NCBI GenBank assembly: GCA_002104945.1
Contig: MCFH01000039.1
Span: 62,001-126,000 of the forward strand
Direction of reading: 5' to 3'
From: Piromyces finnis
Lineage: Eukaryota; Neocallimastigomycota; Neocallimastigomycetes; Neocallimastigales; Neocallimastigaceae
DNA: 64,000 bases
The notes below the pieces were generated by a model. It was not told where the DNA came from. It did not search any database and saw only the letters and a list, made by a program, of their open reading frames with translations. Below are positions 1 through 13,269 of the stretch, one piece after another. How positions within the stretch are numbered: position 1 is the stretch's first letter; each line of letters begins with the position of its first letter. The position numbers were made by a program, and so were the translations under genes.

Positions 1-2694
1 AGAAAATCTATATCTGTCATGGAAACATTAAATACCGATAAGAATAGACTGCATGTATTAAGATTCTCAATGGATTATAAGGATGAAGTGCCGTCTTCAT
101 CACTTGATGAAGAGAGTTTCATGGATGAGGAAGGAAATAAAAATCAATTGAGTATGGATCCTAGTGAAGATGAAAAATTCAAGACTACAGATCATTCCAA
201 TAGTTCTTATAATGAATATTTTGATATGGAATTACCAGGTTGCAAAGATATTAGTTTTGAATCGTCATCAGAAATGGCTGAAAGAAATGATAAAGATGAA
301 ATTCAAAAGAATAGTGAAGGTATTTTTGATTTTGATGATTTAGATCATCTTGACATTGAACAAGAGGATAATTCGGATGAAGAGGAAGAAGATGAAAATG
401 AATTTAAATCAATGTTTGAAAAGAAATTTAACGTTAAAAATATTCATGATATTGATGGAAAACAAAAAATTATTAAACATAGAAATGAACAAAAGGGAAG
501 ACATGAATATAACCATCATCATGGCCTAGGTAGTCATACTTTTAAAAAATCTACCTCTAAAGAAGATGCGGCTACTCCATTATCCATCAAGAAAGACACC
601 ACTAATGAAAATATTACTATCTTTAATGATTATGATTCTATCGTACGTTCTCTGGAAAATTCTTTGACAGATCTTACAAGAAGAACGTCTGGAAGAAAAG
701 AAAAAGATGAATTAGTGGATGGTAGATCTAATTTAAAAGAGGGAGAAGTAGATATGATGAGAAAAGAAGTTATTGATGTTTCATTACCACCTCCAGAGTT
801 AGGTCGAAGAACATCTAGTATGAAAGAAAGTATAGATTCTCGATCCCATTCCAAAGAAGAGATGGATTCCTCTGTCAAAACCTCTTCTATTACTGCTGAG
901 GCTACTGATGCTACTACAAATACTTCTTTAACCGGCGGTCTTACCAAGAAAAAATCTTCTTCCTTTGGTATGAAAGATGATCTAATAGAGTCTAGATCAC
1001 AATCGCTTGATGAAATCGACTCTTCTTCTAAAAATTATGATTCAAGAACTCGTTCAAGTGAAAGTTCTTCAAATGCGGAACCGGCGGTCAGAAAATCATT
1101 TAAGAAAGAAGATATTGAAGCAAGAATCCGTGCTGCAAGTGAACGCTTAGTTTCAAAACCAAGAGATGAAAGCAAATATACTATGTATGATACTTATGAA
1201 GAAAAATATTCTTCAAATGATAAATCAAAATCAAGTCAATATGCCGTGCCTAATGATAAAATATTACCTATTTCTTCAAGAGCTGTCAAGGAAAATCCAA
1301 AACGCACTTCTCGTGATTATGATGAAAGATATTTGAGAGAGGAGTACACCACCAGTCGTGATGAAGAAAGACGCAGTAGTCGTGATGATGATAAGTATTC
1401 TGATCGCTATGTTAGTCATGATATGTATTCTAGTCATGACAAGGATGAAAGACGTTTAAGTCGTGGTGATAGATATGACAATTATGACAATAAATATGAT
1501 AGTTTTGATGATCGCTACGACAGTCATGATGATCGCTATGACAGTCGTGAGGATCGCTATGACAGTTTTGATGATCGCTATGACAGCCGTGAAGATAGAT
1601 ATAGTAGTCGTGGAGAGGATAAATACGCTAGTCGTAATGAAGATCGATATGCCAGTCGTAACAGCAAGTTAAGATCTTCAAAATACGATAATTATGATAA
1701 TTCAGATACCTATAATACAAATGAAACGAATGATTCCTATAATGACACCTATGATCGTAACAATGATTCTTACGATTCCTATGAAAAATACAAAGAAGAT
1801 AAGTATTCTCGTCAAAGTGCTGGAAGCAATAAACAAAGATTAAAGGAAGATAGCTATGATCATTATGAACATACTTCTAGTAGTAGTAGAAACCATTATT
1901 CATTATTAAAAAAGAAGGTTTCAAGAGATGCGACATACTATAGTGAAGATAGTGATAGTGCCCTTGATAGTTATAATAGAGGAAAATCAAAAGATGATCA
2001 TCGTATTAGTCTTGGACTAGAAATAGAAAAAAGTATGAACAAGGAAGATAAATTAGTATTATCATCAAGTAAAAGACACAGTTCCTATACCAGTAGTAAA
2101 TATAGAGACAGAGACAGAGACAGGGATAGAGATAGAGAAAGAGATAGAGACAGAGAAAGGGAAAGAGATAGAGATAGAATTAGAGACAGGGACAGAGACA
2201 GGGACAGAGAAAGAGACAGAGATAGAGACAGAGACAAGGATAGAGAAAGGGAAAGAGACAGAGATAGAGACAGAGAAAGAGCAAGAGAAAGAGCAAGAGA
2301 TAGTTATTCCAATAGAAACCTTGGTAGTAGTAGTGGTAGTACTACTAAATACAAAGATATAAGTAAAGAAGATATGAAAGTTCATCGTGATAGTACATTA
2401 ACTCGCAAAATAAAGAGAAGTTCCGTTCAAGAAGGTATAAATAAAGAACAAAAGTTAAATCGAAGAAATAGTTATAGTGAAATTGAAAAACTTCGCCTCA
2501 AGAAAATAGAAAAGATGAAAAAGCACGGAAGTTTACCACCTAGTAAGCGATCTCCGGCAATTAAAGAAAATCATCATCGAGATGCCCATGTTAGCAGTAG
2601 TACTGATGATGAAGATGATATTCCAATTGCATCCATTTTAAAGAAAAGATCTTCATTGGAAAGAGTTCGAAAAAGTTTAAATAATAATAAATAA
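1..2694 (+). CDS. Disordered charged RD/RE-rich protein, 5' end outside window
   Basis: An open frame ends in TAA at 2692-2694. It is also open upstream to base 1 (six more codons before the first ATG at 19), so the true start or an upstream exon may lie outside the window. No folded domain is recognised. Residues are counted from the ATG at 19. An acidic N-terminal third is followed by Ser-rich basic patches. About residues 480-555 carry imperfect repeats of the DDRYDS type, and about 694-760 are almost pure Arg-Asp/Arg-Glu alternation. The C-terminus is Lys/Arg-rich with a DDEDD patch before a short basic tail. Such alternating-charge segments are common in nuclear RNA-processing proteins, but that is only an analogy. 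Function is unknown. Coding status is well supported because 897 codons stay open in very AT-rich DNA. Confidence 0.85.
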   Translation, partial: RKSISVMETLNTDKNRLHVLRFSMDYKDEVPSSSLDEESFMDEEGNKNQLSMDPSEDEKFKTTDHSNSSYNEYFDMELPGCKDISFESSSEMAERNDKDEIQKNSEGIFDFDDLDHLDIEQEDNSDEEEEDENEFKSMFEKKFNVKNIHDIDGKQKIIKHRNEQKGRHEYNHHHGLGSHTFKKSTSKEDAATPLSIKKDTTNENITIFNDYDSIVRSLENSLTDLTRRTSGRKEKDELVDGRSNLKEGEVDMMRKEVIDVSLPPPELGRRTSSMKESIDSRSHSKEEMDSSVKTSSITAEATDATTNTSLTGGLTKKKSSSFGMKDDLIESRSQSLDEIDSSSKNYDSRTRSSESSSNAEPAVRKSFKKEDIEARIRAASERLVSKPRDESKYTMYDTYEEKYSSNDKSKSSQYAVPNDKILPISSRAVKENPKRTSRDYDERYLREEYTTSRDEERRSSRDDDKYSDRYVSHDMYSSHDKDERRLSRGDRYDNYDNKYDSFDDRYDSHDDRYDSREDRYDSFDDRYDSREDRYSSRGEDKYASRNEDRYASRNSKLRSSKYDNYDNSDTYNTNETNDSYNDTYDRNNDSYDSYEKYKEDKYSRQSAGSNKQRLKEDSYDHYEHTSSSSRNHYSLLKKKVSRDATYYSEDSDSALDSYNRGKSKDDHRISLGLEIEKSMNKEDKLVLSSSKRHSSYTSSKYRDRDRDRDRDRERDRDRERERDRDRIRDRDRDRDRERDRDRDRDKDRERERDRDRDRERARERARDSYSNRNLGSSSGSTTKYKDISKEDMKVHRDSTLTRKIKRSSVQEGINKEQKLNRRNSYSEIEKLRLKKIEKMKKHGSLPPSKRSPAIKENHHRDAHVSSSTDDEDDIPIASILKKRSSLERVRKSLNNNK

Positions 2695-4382
2695 ACAAAT
2701 GAAAAAAAAAAGTTTTTATCCTTTTCTTCTATTATGATAAATTAATGACACGCTAAAGAATTATCCTCAGAAACAAACCATCAACTATCAACTATTATAG
2801 AATGATACTTTTATATCTATATACCTACATTACCTATTCTATATTGATAGGATTATAATAATAATAATAAAAAATAAAAAAAAAAAACAGTAATAATAAT
2901 ACCAATTTTATCCTCATAAAATATTTCATACAAAAGCATAAATATTAATAAATAAATGAATAGCTTAAAAAAAAACAGCAACAGCAACAGCAACAATAAC
3001 TGTAATAATAATAGCAACCCAAAAATACCATCCTAAATTTAACCACCACTACAATATCATTTAATTTTGTAAAATAAAGCCAAAAATAAAAAAAAATAAA
3101 ATAAAAAAAAAAAAAAATAAAAAAAAATAAACCGACAGTTTATCATCAATACTGTTTTAGTCATTAATGATAAAACAAAATATATATAATTATATTATAA
3201 TTATATATAAATGAAATATATAAATCGACTTATTTAAAAAAAAAAAAAAAATTACATTCATCCACTCATAATTATTTACATTTATACTATATTTATAAAT
3301 CGAGAAAAAAAAAAAAAAAAACATAGTTATCAGTTATAAAATGTAATAAAAAAAAAAAAAAAATCGATACATTTTAGTAAACAATTTTTTGAAATTGAAC
3401 CGTTAACCTTTATAATCTAGATTATTATTATTATTTTTTTTATTATTATTATTCTATATTTATATATAATATTATTATCAATATTCGTTTATTCTATATC
3501 CACCGAAAAAAAAAATTTATATATATATAAAATTAGTAAATTATTTATATTATTATTCACTTAAAAATATTATTATTATTATTATTTTTTTTTATTCTTA
3601 TTTTTTTTTAATAATCCGGCCGGTATTATTAAAAAAAGAAAAAAAAGGTAATAACAACAGCAATAATAAAATAGTAATAATTATAATATAATAATTATAA
3701 TAATTAATATTTCTATACATTTAACTCCTTTTACAAATTTAATAATTTAGAAAAAAGAATGAAATAGTAATAATAATGCTTTAATCTATTACTTTGTTAA
3801 TTCCAATATTTATTTTGATGTAAAATCTTAATTACATACGTACAATACTATTTCATCTTGTATAAAAGATGATATATATATATATATATAAATTACTACA
3901 AAATACATATTAATAATATATAATATAGGCATGATTAATTTTTAAACCATTTAATGGCATGAATATAAAAAAAAAAAAAAAAAAAAAAAAGATTTTTTTT
4001 TTTTATTATCATCAAATCCCTTATCTAAGGAACCCACAAGAAATAAATAAAGAATAAAATAACAAATATTAAATAATTTGATTTCTATATAAAATTTAAT
4101 AGTTTTATTATTATTATTATTTTTTTTTTTACAAATATATATTTTATTAAAATAACACAGGCTGTTTTTATAATATCTATTTTATATATCATTTATTTTT
4201 AATTTTTTATGATATATATATATATATATATATAAAATAAATAATATTACTATGATGTAAATAAAAAAAAAATGCTTTTTTTTTTTAAAGTTGATATATA
4301 TATATTATTAATAATAAATGTAACTATGATGTAAACTTTTTTTTTTTTTTTTGAAATTAATATACTAAACCAAAAATAAAAG
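2695..4382. other. Intergenic AT-rich spacer
   Basis: About 1.7 kb lie between the 3' ends of two convergent genes. It consists of poly(A)/poly(T) runs, TA dinucleotide stretches and short TTA/TAA arrays, with a CAA/CAG-like patch near 2970-3000. No coding frame or RNA gene was recognised. Confidence 0.7.
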
Positions 4383-4823
4383 TTAATAATTAGAAATTTT
4401 ATAGGGTACAGGACGCATTAATGTTCCCTTAATAATATCATAAGCTCTATTCATAGAAGAACTTGGACAATCTGGATTTACCCCTTCACCAATACCATCA
4501 ACTTCAATGTTTTGCATAATACCTTCATTCGTTATACGACTTTTATATTTATAATTTTTAATAAGAATTTCCTTTAAATCTGCCATTTCTTCCATTCTTT
4601 CCAATACATAACTTTTTTTATCATGTTCTTGTTGACGTAATTTCGATAGACTTTGTTGTTGTTGAGCATTTCCTACCATTTTTTCTATTTCTGGTGGTAA
4701 ATTTTGTATATTATGACGATAACCGGTTTTAGTATCAATTCTACGATCAACTAATCTAGAAATACAAGTTTCTTTTGGAACATCTAAATAGATAAGTCTA
4801 TTTTTTTTTTTTTTTGTGTGTGT

Positions 4824-4858
<35 letters not shown>

Positions 4859-7412
4859 GATATATAAATATAAATATAAATATAAATATAAATATAAATA
4901 TAAATATAAATATAAATATAAATATAAATATAAATATAAATATAAATATAAATATAAATATAAATATAAATATAAATATAAATATAAATATAAATATAAA
5001 TATAAATATATACATATTATACATATAAATATTTATTAATAAAATAAAGAAGAAAAAAAAAAAAAAGAAAAAAAAAACTATAATTTTTTTTATTAATTAC
5101 CTATTTGGATATATTTCAAATTTATTTAATCCATCAATTTCTTCTTGAGTGGTAGGGTAACCATCTAAAATCCAACCATTTTGTTCACAATCTTCTTTTT
5201 TTAATCTTCTAACAATTAAATCTAATACAATATCTTTTGGAGCTGGATTTTCATGTTATCAATATTAATATTTAATAAAGTCATTTATTGATAAGAAAGA
5301 AAAAAAAAAAGAAGAGAAAAAATTATAATTAATATTCATAATTTTTTTTAATTATAATATATATAAATATTTTAATTATAATATATATAAATATTTTAAT
5401 TATTAATATATGTATATTTATATATTTATAATATATGTATGGATATATGCTTTTTTTTTTTTTTTTTTTTTTTTTTGGATAGGATCGATTGTAAATATAG
5501 ATAGATGAGTAGTTTATACCTTTATTATAATGATTAACAAAAGATTTAAGAATAAAACCTAATTCAGAATTTGTTGAAATTTCTTCTAGAATAACATTTT
5601 CAACAGAAACTTTTTTTAAATTTTTTGCATTATAAAATATATATAAAATGAGAATAGAAAAAAGGTAAATAGATAGATAGATAGATAGATAGATAAATAG
5701 TTACAAAAAATAAAAGGTATATTTTAATATTTAAAAATAACATATATATTTTTTAGTGTTATTATTATTATTATTGGTATCTATTATTAATTTTTTTTTT
5801 TTGTTATTATTTACCATGAACAACACCATATCTTTTAGCAATAAATTCTGAAAGTAAAGTTTTTCCTGATCCTGGTAATCCAGCAATAGCAATTTTTAAA
5901 CAGAATGGATTGTCGATGATAGGTCTTTGACCTAAATTATTGTATATAGCATTGGCAACATCTTCTTCCTTACCGTAAATACCATCAGGATAATAATAGG
6001 AACGATAAATACTTTTAAAACAATTGGCAATATTCGGTAGATTACGATTATAAAATTCAATTTTATTTTTAATACGAATTAAAAATTCAACTGGAATATC
6101 AATTAAATTATCTAATCTAATATTATTTGGCGGTGGATTATATTTTTCATGATAAGCAGTGGATGTTTTGGTATCATATTTCATATCAGAAATATATTTA
6201 TTGACAGTTTCTTCTGATATATCCAATAAAACTTTATTTTTCATCATTTGAGAAATTATATATTGATATAGAAATGAATGAAATGATAGAATAAATAATA
6301 TTAAAAATATAATATAAAATATTTAAAAATTAATTTCTCTTTCATTTCATATATATTTTATAAAGTATGATTTCATTAAAAATAAAAATAAAAAAATAAA
6401 TAAATAAAAAGAACCATTTTACAATGATATTTTTTAATCATTGTATTTTTTTTTTAAGTTTTTTTTTTTTTTTTTTTTTTTTTTTAGATTAAATAATAAT
6501 AATTATATTTAGAATCATACTAAATGAATCAGCAATAATTCCTTTTCTTTTCATAAGAAGAGCTTGTTCACGAGTTTTAGGGTATCCTTGTAAAATCCAA
6601 CCACGATTAACAACAGATTGATCTTGTATTTTTTTAAAAATTAAAGAGATAACAATATTATCCGGTACCATACGACGATCATTATAATAGGATTCAGCTT
6701 GTACTCCTAAGGATGTTTTCATTTCAATGGCTTCTTTAATTAATTCAGATACAACAATATGTTCACAATTTAATTTTCTAGCTAAAATACTTCCCTTTTT
6801 TTTTTTTATAAATATTTAATATATTAAATATAAATATATATTTTATGTATATATAAAATACATAGGTAGATTATAGATAAATATTATGAATCGTATAAAA
6901 TATATATATATATTTATATATAAATAAAAAATTTGAATAATAAAATTATATATGATTCATTATCATATATCATATAATGAATGTTTTTTTTTTTTTTTTA
7001 TTTTTGAATAACATACCACGACTTTTGTATTTGATGTAGTAATACCATGAAGAATAATAGATGGAACTATTTTTTTTTTTTTAAAAAAGAATATAGAAAA
7101 GAATGTTGTTTTATATAAAAAGTTGTATATAAATATATATAGGAATTATTTTAATAATTATATATATATAAAAAGAATATTAATAAAAGAGTAGTACACA
7201 CACACACACATATATATATATATCTTTTTTTTTTTTTTTTTTTTACCTTGAGGTTGTTGTAAATGTTCAATCATATATTCAATGGGATCCATAGGTTGTT
7301 TTGTAAGTAGCTTTTGTAACATATCATGAAAAATATTAAAGATATCATGTTTATCAGCATATTCCGCAAATCCATTAATTTTCTTTTTTGAAATCAAATC
7401 TTTCATTTCCAT
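4383..7412 (-). CDS. Adenylate kinase 8-like protein, two AK domains
   Basis: Seven phase-consistent exons (7247-7412, 7017-7066, 6521-6794, 5815-6231, 5520-5609, 5101-5242, 4383-4797) give 517 residues, against about 479 in human AK8. The N-terminus matches the AK8 N-terminal region (motif DPIEYMIEHL). Two adenylate kinase domains follow, and the C-terminus ends with the AK8-like RPVPYKI. AK8 transfers phosphate between nucleotides and is linked to cilia and flagella. The second domain has an intact P-loop GLPGSGKT (about residues 281-288), WILDGYP, and a LID with RRID. The first domain has WILQGYP, but its P-loop reads GITTSNTK (about 63-70), having lost the Gly-Lys pair, and its LID lacks the usual arginines. 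It is probably catalytically inactive. The gene is convergent with the upstream charged protein. AK8 assignment is strong; the human sequence comparison is from memory. Confidence 0.88.
4863..5008. repeat. (TATAAA)n hexamer microsatellite
   Basis: About 24 nearly perfect tandem TATAAA units lie inside the last intron (4798-5100) of the AK8-like gene. A short (TAA)n run precedes it at 4829-4855. Confidence 0.95.
5669..5694. repeat. (GATA)n microsatellite
   Basis: Six tandem GATA/AGAT units sit in the intron between exons 4 and 5 of the AK8-like gene (5610-5814). Confidence 0.85.
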
Positions 7413-7863
7413 GATGCTCTCTTTCCTTTCCTTTCCTTTTTTTTTTTTTTTTTTTCAATAAACTATACAAACACACACTCTTTCACAAAATTTAAAATTA
7501 TTTTTTTTTAAAGTTACTGTTAATATTATTAAAAACTACTCTTAAAAATTTTAATTTTTAGTTTTTTTTTTTTTTGAAATGTTCCATAAAATTTCAAAAT
7601 GGTTTGCTGGCTTTTTTGGTATAAACTTAAAACTTTTTTTTTATTTATTAACACTAAAAAAGTAAAAACTGAAAAAACTTTAAATTTTTTTTTTTTAAAC
7701 TAAAAATTCATTTGAAAAATGAATTTAAAAAAAAATTTTTTTTTATTAAATTTTTATTAAATTTTTTTTTTATTTTTATATTTTTTGTTATTTTTTTTTT
7801 CCATGAAAAATTCATAGGTTGGTAAAAAATAAACTAGATTTTTATTACTTTTCTTTTTTTCTT

Positions 7864-7914
<51 letters not shown>

Positions 7915-8433
7915 ACCTTAAAAAACAAACGTAGATAACTTAAAACGTTTATTAATAAATTAATAAAAAATAGAATGAAGCATTAGCCATTCTATTCTTT
8001 TTTTTTTTCTTCTATATGATCTATAAATTTTTAGTTTAATTCTTCTATATAAAAATACAAATGGAATTGTTGAAATTTAATCATTTTATCCATTTTATTG
8101 TTGAAAAAAAGAAAATATATAGTTTGTTATAAATATGTTGATCTATCTACTTGTATTTTAATAAAGATAATCATTACTCTTTTAAATTTATTTCTTATTA
8201 TTATTATTATTTTGTTTGTTTCTATTTTATAAAAAAAGGTTTTTTTTTTTATGTTGTGTTTTTTTTTTTTTTGGTTATTTCTTTTTTTTTTTTTTTTTTT
8301 TTTTTGATTTTTGGTTTAGAATATATTATTGCTAATATAATCTAATTATCTATTATTGTATATTAAAATTATTTTTATTATTTATTATTTATTATTTATT
8401 ATTTATTATTATTAATTTGATATTATTAATGTT

Positions 8434-8467
<34 letters not shown>

Positions 8468-9405
8468 TATTTCTAATAGTAATGGAGTGCATTATAAAAT
8501 TATTATTTTCATATTAACTTTATAATTATTATTGTTTTTTTTTTATATATATATTTTACTACTTTATAATCTAGATGTATGAATTGATTATTAGATATAT
8601 AATAAAATTACAGTTATTATATTTATATTTATTATTATTATTGATATAAGATTTTATATAGTGATATAATAAACTTCTGTAATTTTTTTCTTTATTTTAT
8701 ATATAATATTAAAATCATTATTATTATATATATCATTAATTTTTTTTTATATATATAATCCTTTGATATTACTTTTTTTTTTTTTAATTCTATTTCATAG
8801 GATTATAGTATCAATTATAATAATTATTAGAGTATAGTGTATTTCATACGTTCTAAAATTTGATAGTTTTTTTTTTATTTATTTTTTTGGTGTATATTAA
8901 TGTTGATCATTATTAAAAAGAAAATTATTTTTTTTATAAACACTGAATTATTTATATCTTGACATTTTCTAATACGTAGCGAGTAATTATTATAATTATT
9001 TTTAAAGATTGATATATGAATTAACAAAAATACAAAATTAGTATTTCTTTTGGGCTTGATATTAAAATTAGTGCGTATTTATCATTAGGTAGTATTTCTT
9101 GTTATTATTATCTAATCATTAGTAATTGATGTTTTTTATTTTGTTTTGCTTTGCTTCTTGATTTATTAATTCATACCTGTTGGATTACTGTATTATTAAT
9201 TAATTATATTTTTATCTATTATTAATGATGGATAGTATGAAAAACATTATTTTTGAAAAAAAAAATATTAAATAGTGTTCTATAGAAAAAAAATATATAA
9301 ATACTGATTGAAAAAATATAAATCTCCTGGCGACTTTCTTTTTTTTGTCTATAGGCTCTTAGGGCTTGAGGCAAATAGAAAAAAAAAAAAAAACTAGGAA
9401 TAGGT
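7413..9405. other. Intergenic AT-rich spacer with long poly(T)
   Basis: About 2 kb lie between the start of the AK8-like gene and the stop of the PUF gene, both on the minus strand. A poly(T) tract of more than 40 bases ends near 7907 and others lie at 8281-8305 and 8438-8466. No supported coding frame was found. The promoter of the AK8-like gene must lie at the left edge, but no motif could be assigned. Confidence 0.65.
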
Positions 9406-9942
9406 TTACATAAATGATGTAGTTTCATTCATTGAAAGAGAAAGTGGTGAGGAGGATGGAATCTGAATGGATAATTTTTGTGGACTATTCTTTGAATGTC
9501 CTTTCATTTTAATACTAGAAGTGGCTAAATCTGGTGAAATACCCATTTTTGAAATTCCAATCGATGAGGACGAGGATGGGAAATTCATATTTAATGATTT
9601 CATAGTAGATTGATTCATATTTTGACTATTGATTTGATTTCCAAAATTATTATAATAGTTATTGAAGGATGGTGAACCACCATTCATTAATAAAGAATAT
9701 GGATTTAATTGTTGTTTTTGTTGGAAAACATTATTTTGAAACATACTAGCATTAAATTGGGATGGAGATCCTTCGGATAATAATGCCGGATTATTAAATA
9801 TACTATTATTATTATATCCTTGACTTTGACCATACTTTAAGGATGGAGTATTATTTAATACAGATAAATAAGAATTTTGGAAATTGAGCGTTTCAAGAGC
9901 ACGTTGTTGTTGCTGTAATAGAGCCAAGTTTTCATTAATGCT

Positions 9943-9974
<32 letters not shown>

Positions 9975-12900
9975 CATTCATAATCATACTTGGTATCATA
10001 GAGTTAGTTGATGGGGTTGGATTTGGATCTGCAGTAAAATTACTAAAGAAACTACTCATTGGTGTTGTTGGAGTTAATGGAGAAACAATATCAATTGGTG
10101 CATTATTATAGAATAAGGATGGATTTAAATTATTCTTGGTTGTTGGAATAATACCTAATTCTTCAAAAAGTCTTTTGTAACCGACTTGATTTGGCTTAAT
10201 ATCTGTTAATTGCGATAATGCGGTACGAACTCTATCGGCCAATTGAATTTTTTCTTCATTATTAATACATGCACTAGCTAAGATTTTTTGAATGACACTT
10301 ACACCATATGCCGGATTACTTAAAATTTCCTTAAGGACAGCATCCCCTTGATAAAATATACTTTTAATAATTGTACTTCTAGCGTCCATTTCAACACGTT
10401 GATTTACTAATTTTAAGATAGTGGAAGATGCCAACTTATTACTACAGAAGGAAGCAATGTTTGGAACTAACTTTGGAGCAATAACTCTGAATCTTCCTGG
10501 TAAAGATGATGTATCTAAAAGCCATGTGATAAGAAGTGCACCATTTGGATTGACGCAAAGATCAGTTGCACAACGAACAATAGCCATTGCAACTTGTTTT
10601 TGTTGCCTTTTAGTGGTATGTTGGGATTCCAAACATGCTCTAATAGCTCTAGCACCAAATCGACCTGGTCCAATATCCTTACATTTAGCGACAATAGCAT
10701 CAAAAATAAATTGGTTATTTTGAGTGCCTAAACGAAGACAACATTGAATGACATAATTACCGAATTGATCAAGTAATAATGGTGGTGTATATTTCTTTAA
10801 ACCATCCACAATATATTGAATTTGAACTGGTCCTTTAGCTTCATCAATAATTTTTTGAACAACCCAAGTACCATTCTTATGAATACCTACAGTGGCCAAA
10901 TGTGGTGAAAGCTTTTTAATTAACTTTAAACGATTTTCGTCAGAAGTATGATCTAAAACCTTTTGAACAATGACATTACCAATGTAATCGGTGCAAAGAC
11001 CAACAACATCTAACATAATAGTATTAAAATAGGATTCAATTTCTTTAGCAGTGGTATGACCTTCTAATTTTTTTCTCATTTCTTTTAATTTATTTTGATC
11101 TACTTGACGTTTTGTGGCATGTTCGGAAAGAGTTGGGATAGTTGCAAAATATTCGCCATCTTCATCATCTGAAGATTTTAAATATTCAGTTGTAATTGGG
11201 ATGGTTAATTGTGGTAAATCCTTTTTTCCCTTTTCTGACTTTTTCTTACTTTTTTCTGAATCTTTACTCTTTTCAGTAAATTGTGTGGAGAGTGATTTTA
11301 CCGATTCAGAATCTAAAGATTCTGGAGCCTTAATATAACTTACTTTAAGAACTGAACCATTAATTTCTAATCCATTCATTTTTTTAAAGGCTTTCACAGC
11401 CTCATCTAAATTTTCAAAGGTAATAGATCCACTAGTTTTTTGAGGAAGTAATCTAGTAGTTTCAATTGAACCAAACTTTGAGAATTTCTTTTTTAATTCA
11501 ATTAAGCTTAAAGAAGCTGGAATGTTACTAATCCATAAAGATCTTGTTGGTGTACTAACAATGGTAACAGTTTCATCAACAGATTCAGGACTATGACTAT
11601 AGAAAGTAATTTGAATTTCGCTTGTCTTTATCATTTTACCGTTCATTTCATTTTTGGCTTTAGAGGCATCCTTTGGATTTTTATACTTTACGAAAGCAAC
11701 ATCTTTATCCGAGTCAAGTTTTAAGGATTCAATTTCACCAAATTTGGTAAAGTAAGGTTTTAAATCTTTGGTGGATAAAGAATGATCTAAATATTCAACA
11801 TACAAAGTTGTTGGACTTTCCACTAATGTTTCTTCATCATTTTCTAATTGTTGAAGTTCAGGAAGATTTTCAATTTCTGGTGAGAGTAAAATTTCATTAG
11901 AGTAACTAGAATTTAAAGTTAAACTCATCTTTGAATCTTCATCATCTTCTTTTTCATTCTTGTCTAAAACAATACCGTTATTATTTAATAAATTTCTTTC
12001 CATTTTTTTGATATTTAAATTGAATGAGGCACCACGACGATGATTTGGACTAAATAATTGTGGTTTTGGTGACATTTCTAAATAGTTAAGAGAGACAGAA
12101 GAAGCCTTTGGTTTATGAGTTAAAAGTGGTGAGCGTTGGAAAGGTGACTTTACCTGACCATTATTAAGTAAATTAGCGGCAAGAACATTTGAAACTCTAT
12201 TATCTTCAATAGTACCATTTGGTATTGGAGCAAATGGTGATGGTACAACATTATTATTTGATGAAGTTGAATGATTAGAAAGAACTGAAGATGGTCTTTC
12301 CTGGGAAAATATATTTTTACTATCAACTAATGGAGAACTAATATTTTTATTGGTGAAACTATAACCTTTTAATAATTCATTGGTATTTAATATTTTTTCT
12401 AAAAATATATAATAGTAAAAAGATTAGTAATTTCATATAGCCAAGTTTTAATATTTAATAGTGAAAAAAAAATTAATCATTTCATAAAGTCAAGTTTTTA
12501 AAATTTAATAGTAAGAATAATTAAATTTATTTATTAAAAAGGTAATTTATTGATTTATATAAAAACTTAATATATTTATTATATTAGAAAAACATTTACC
12601 ATTAGATTTTTTGTTCAAAGAGGAGAGAGCAGCATAAGCTAATTCATCATTAGAACTATCTAAAAAGTTTGCATTCATTTCTGATAAATGTGACGAAGAT
12701 GGTGATTGAGTTTGTGGATTAACTAAGCGATCAGCAGCAACAGTATTTAAAAGATTAGCAGCAACCTCAGGACTATTATTAAGATCCATTTGATTCAAAG
12801 TAGTCATAGAATTCATTGAAACCTGATTAACTTTAGTTGGACTTCCCCAGGAAGTTCCAGAATTTGTATTCATTGCATTAGACATATTCATCATTGGTAA

Positions 12901-13269
12901 GAAATTCACAGAATGAGAATTATAGCGATGGCCGGCACCTAATGGTCTTTCTCTTGCTAAATTAGATTCAACATTTATTTGATTTCCTAATAAAGTTGAT
13001 TCATTTAATAGATTGGCAGTATTATTAAATTGGGCTTGACCACCAAGGTTAACCATTTCTTTATTTAAAGAGGATGAAGAGAATGGTAATGTTGAATTAG
13101 TAGCTGTTGTATTAAAACCATTATTTTGACCTAAAGAAGAAAATACACTTTGACTTCTATTATGCATATTTTTTGGTTTTGTATCGCCTTTTAAAAAGGC
13201 TTCGGCACCCATCACGTTGGAATAAAAGGAGTTTTGATTAAATGATTCTTGAAACACTTGATTGTTCAT
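9406..13269 (-). CDS. Pumilio-family RNA-binding protein with two RRMs (Puf1/Jsn1-like)
   Basis: Two exons (12600-13269 and 9406-12398) join in phase to give 1220 residues. A Ser/Asn-rich N-terminal region is followed by two RRMs at about residues 422-489 and 511-579. Pumilio repeats span about 680-972, seen as GNVIVQK, NGTWVVQK, GNYVIQC, GARAIRAC and YGVSVIQK. The C-terminal tail is Asn/Gln/Ser-rich with a poly(Q) run near residue 1030. RRM plus PUF is the architecture of yeast Puf1/Jsn1 and Puf2, which bind 3' UTRs and control mRNA decay or localisation. The first repeats carry recognisable base-contact triplets, while later ones (GARAIRAC, NGALLITW) are degenerate. A possible 5' UTR intron is suggested by a GTAATA donor near 13410 and TAG just before the ATG. 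Family assignment is strong; target RNAs are unknown. Confidence 0.92.

Noticed and set aside
2065-2385. Minus-strand frame rich in Ser/Val/Ile
   Set aside because: Antisense of the RD/RE-rich segment of the first gene.
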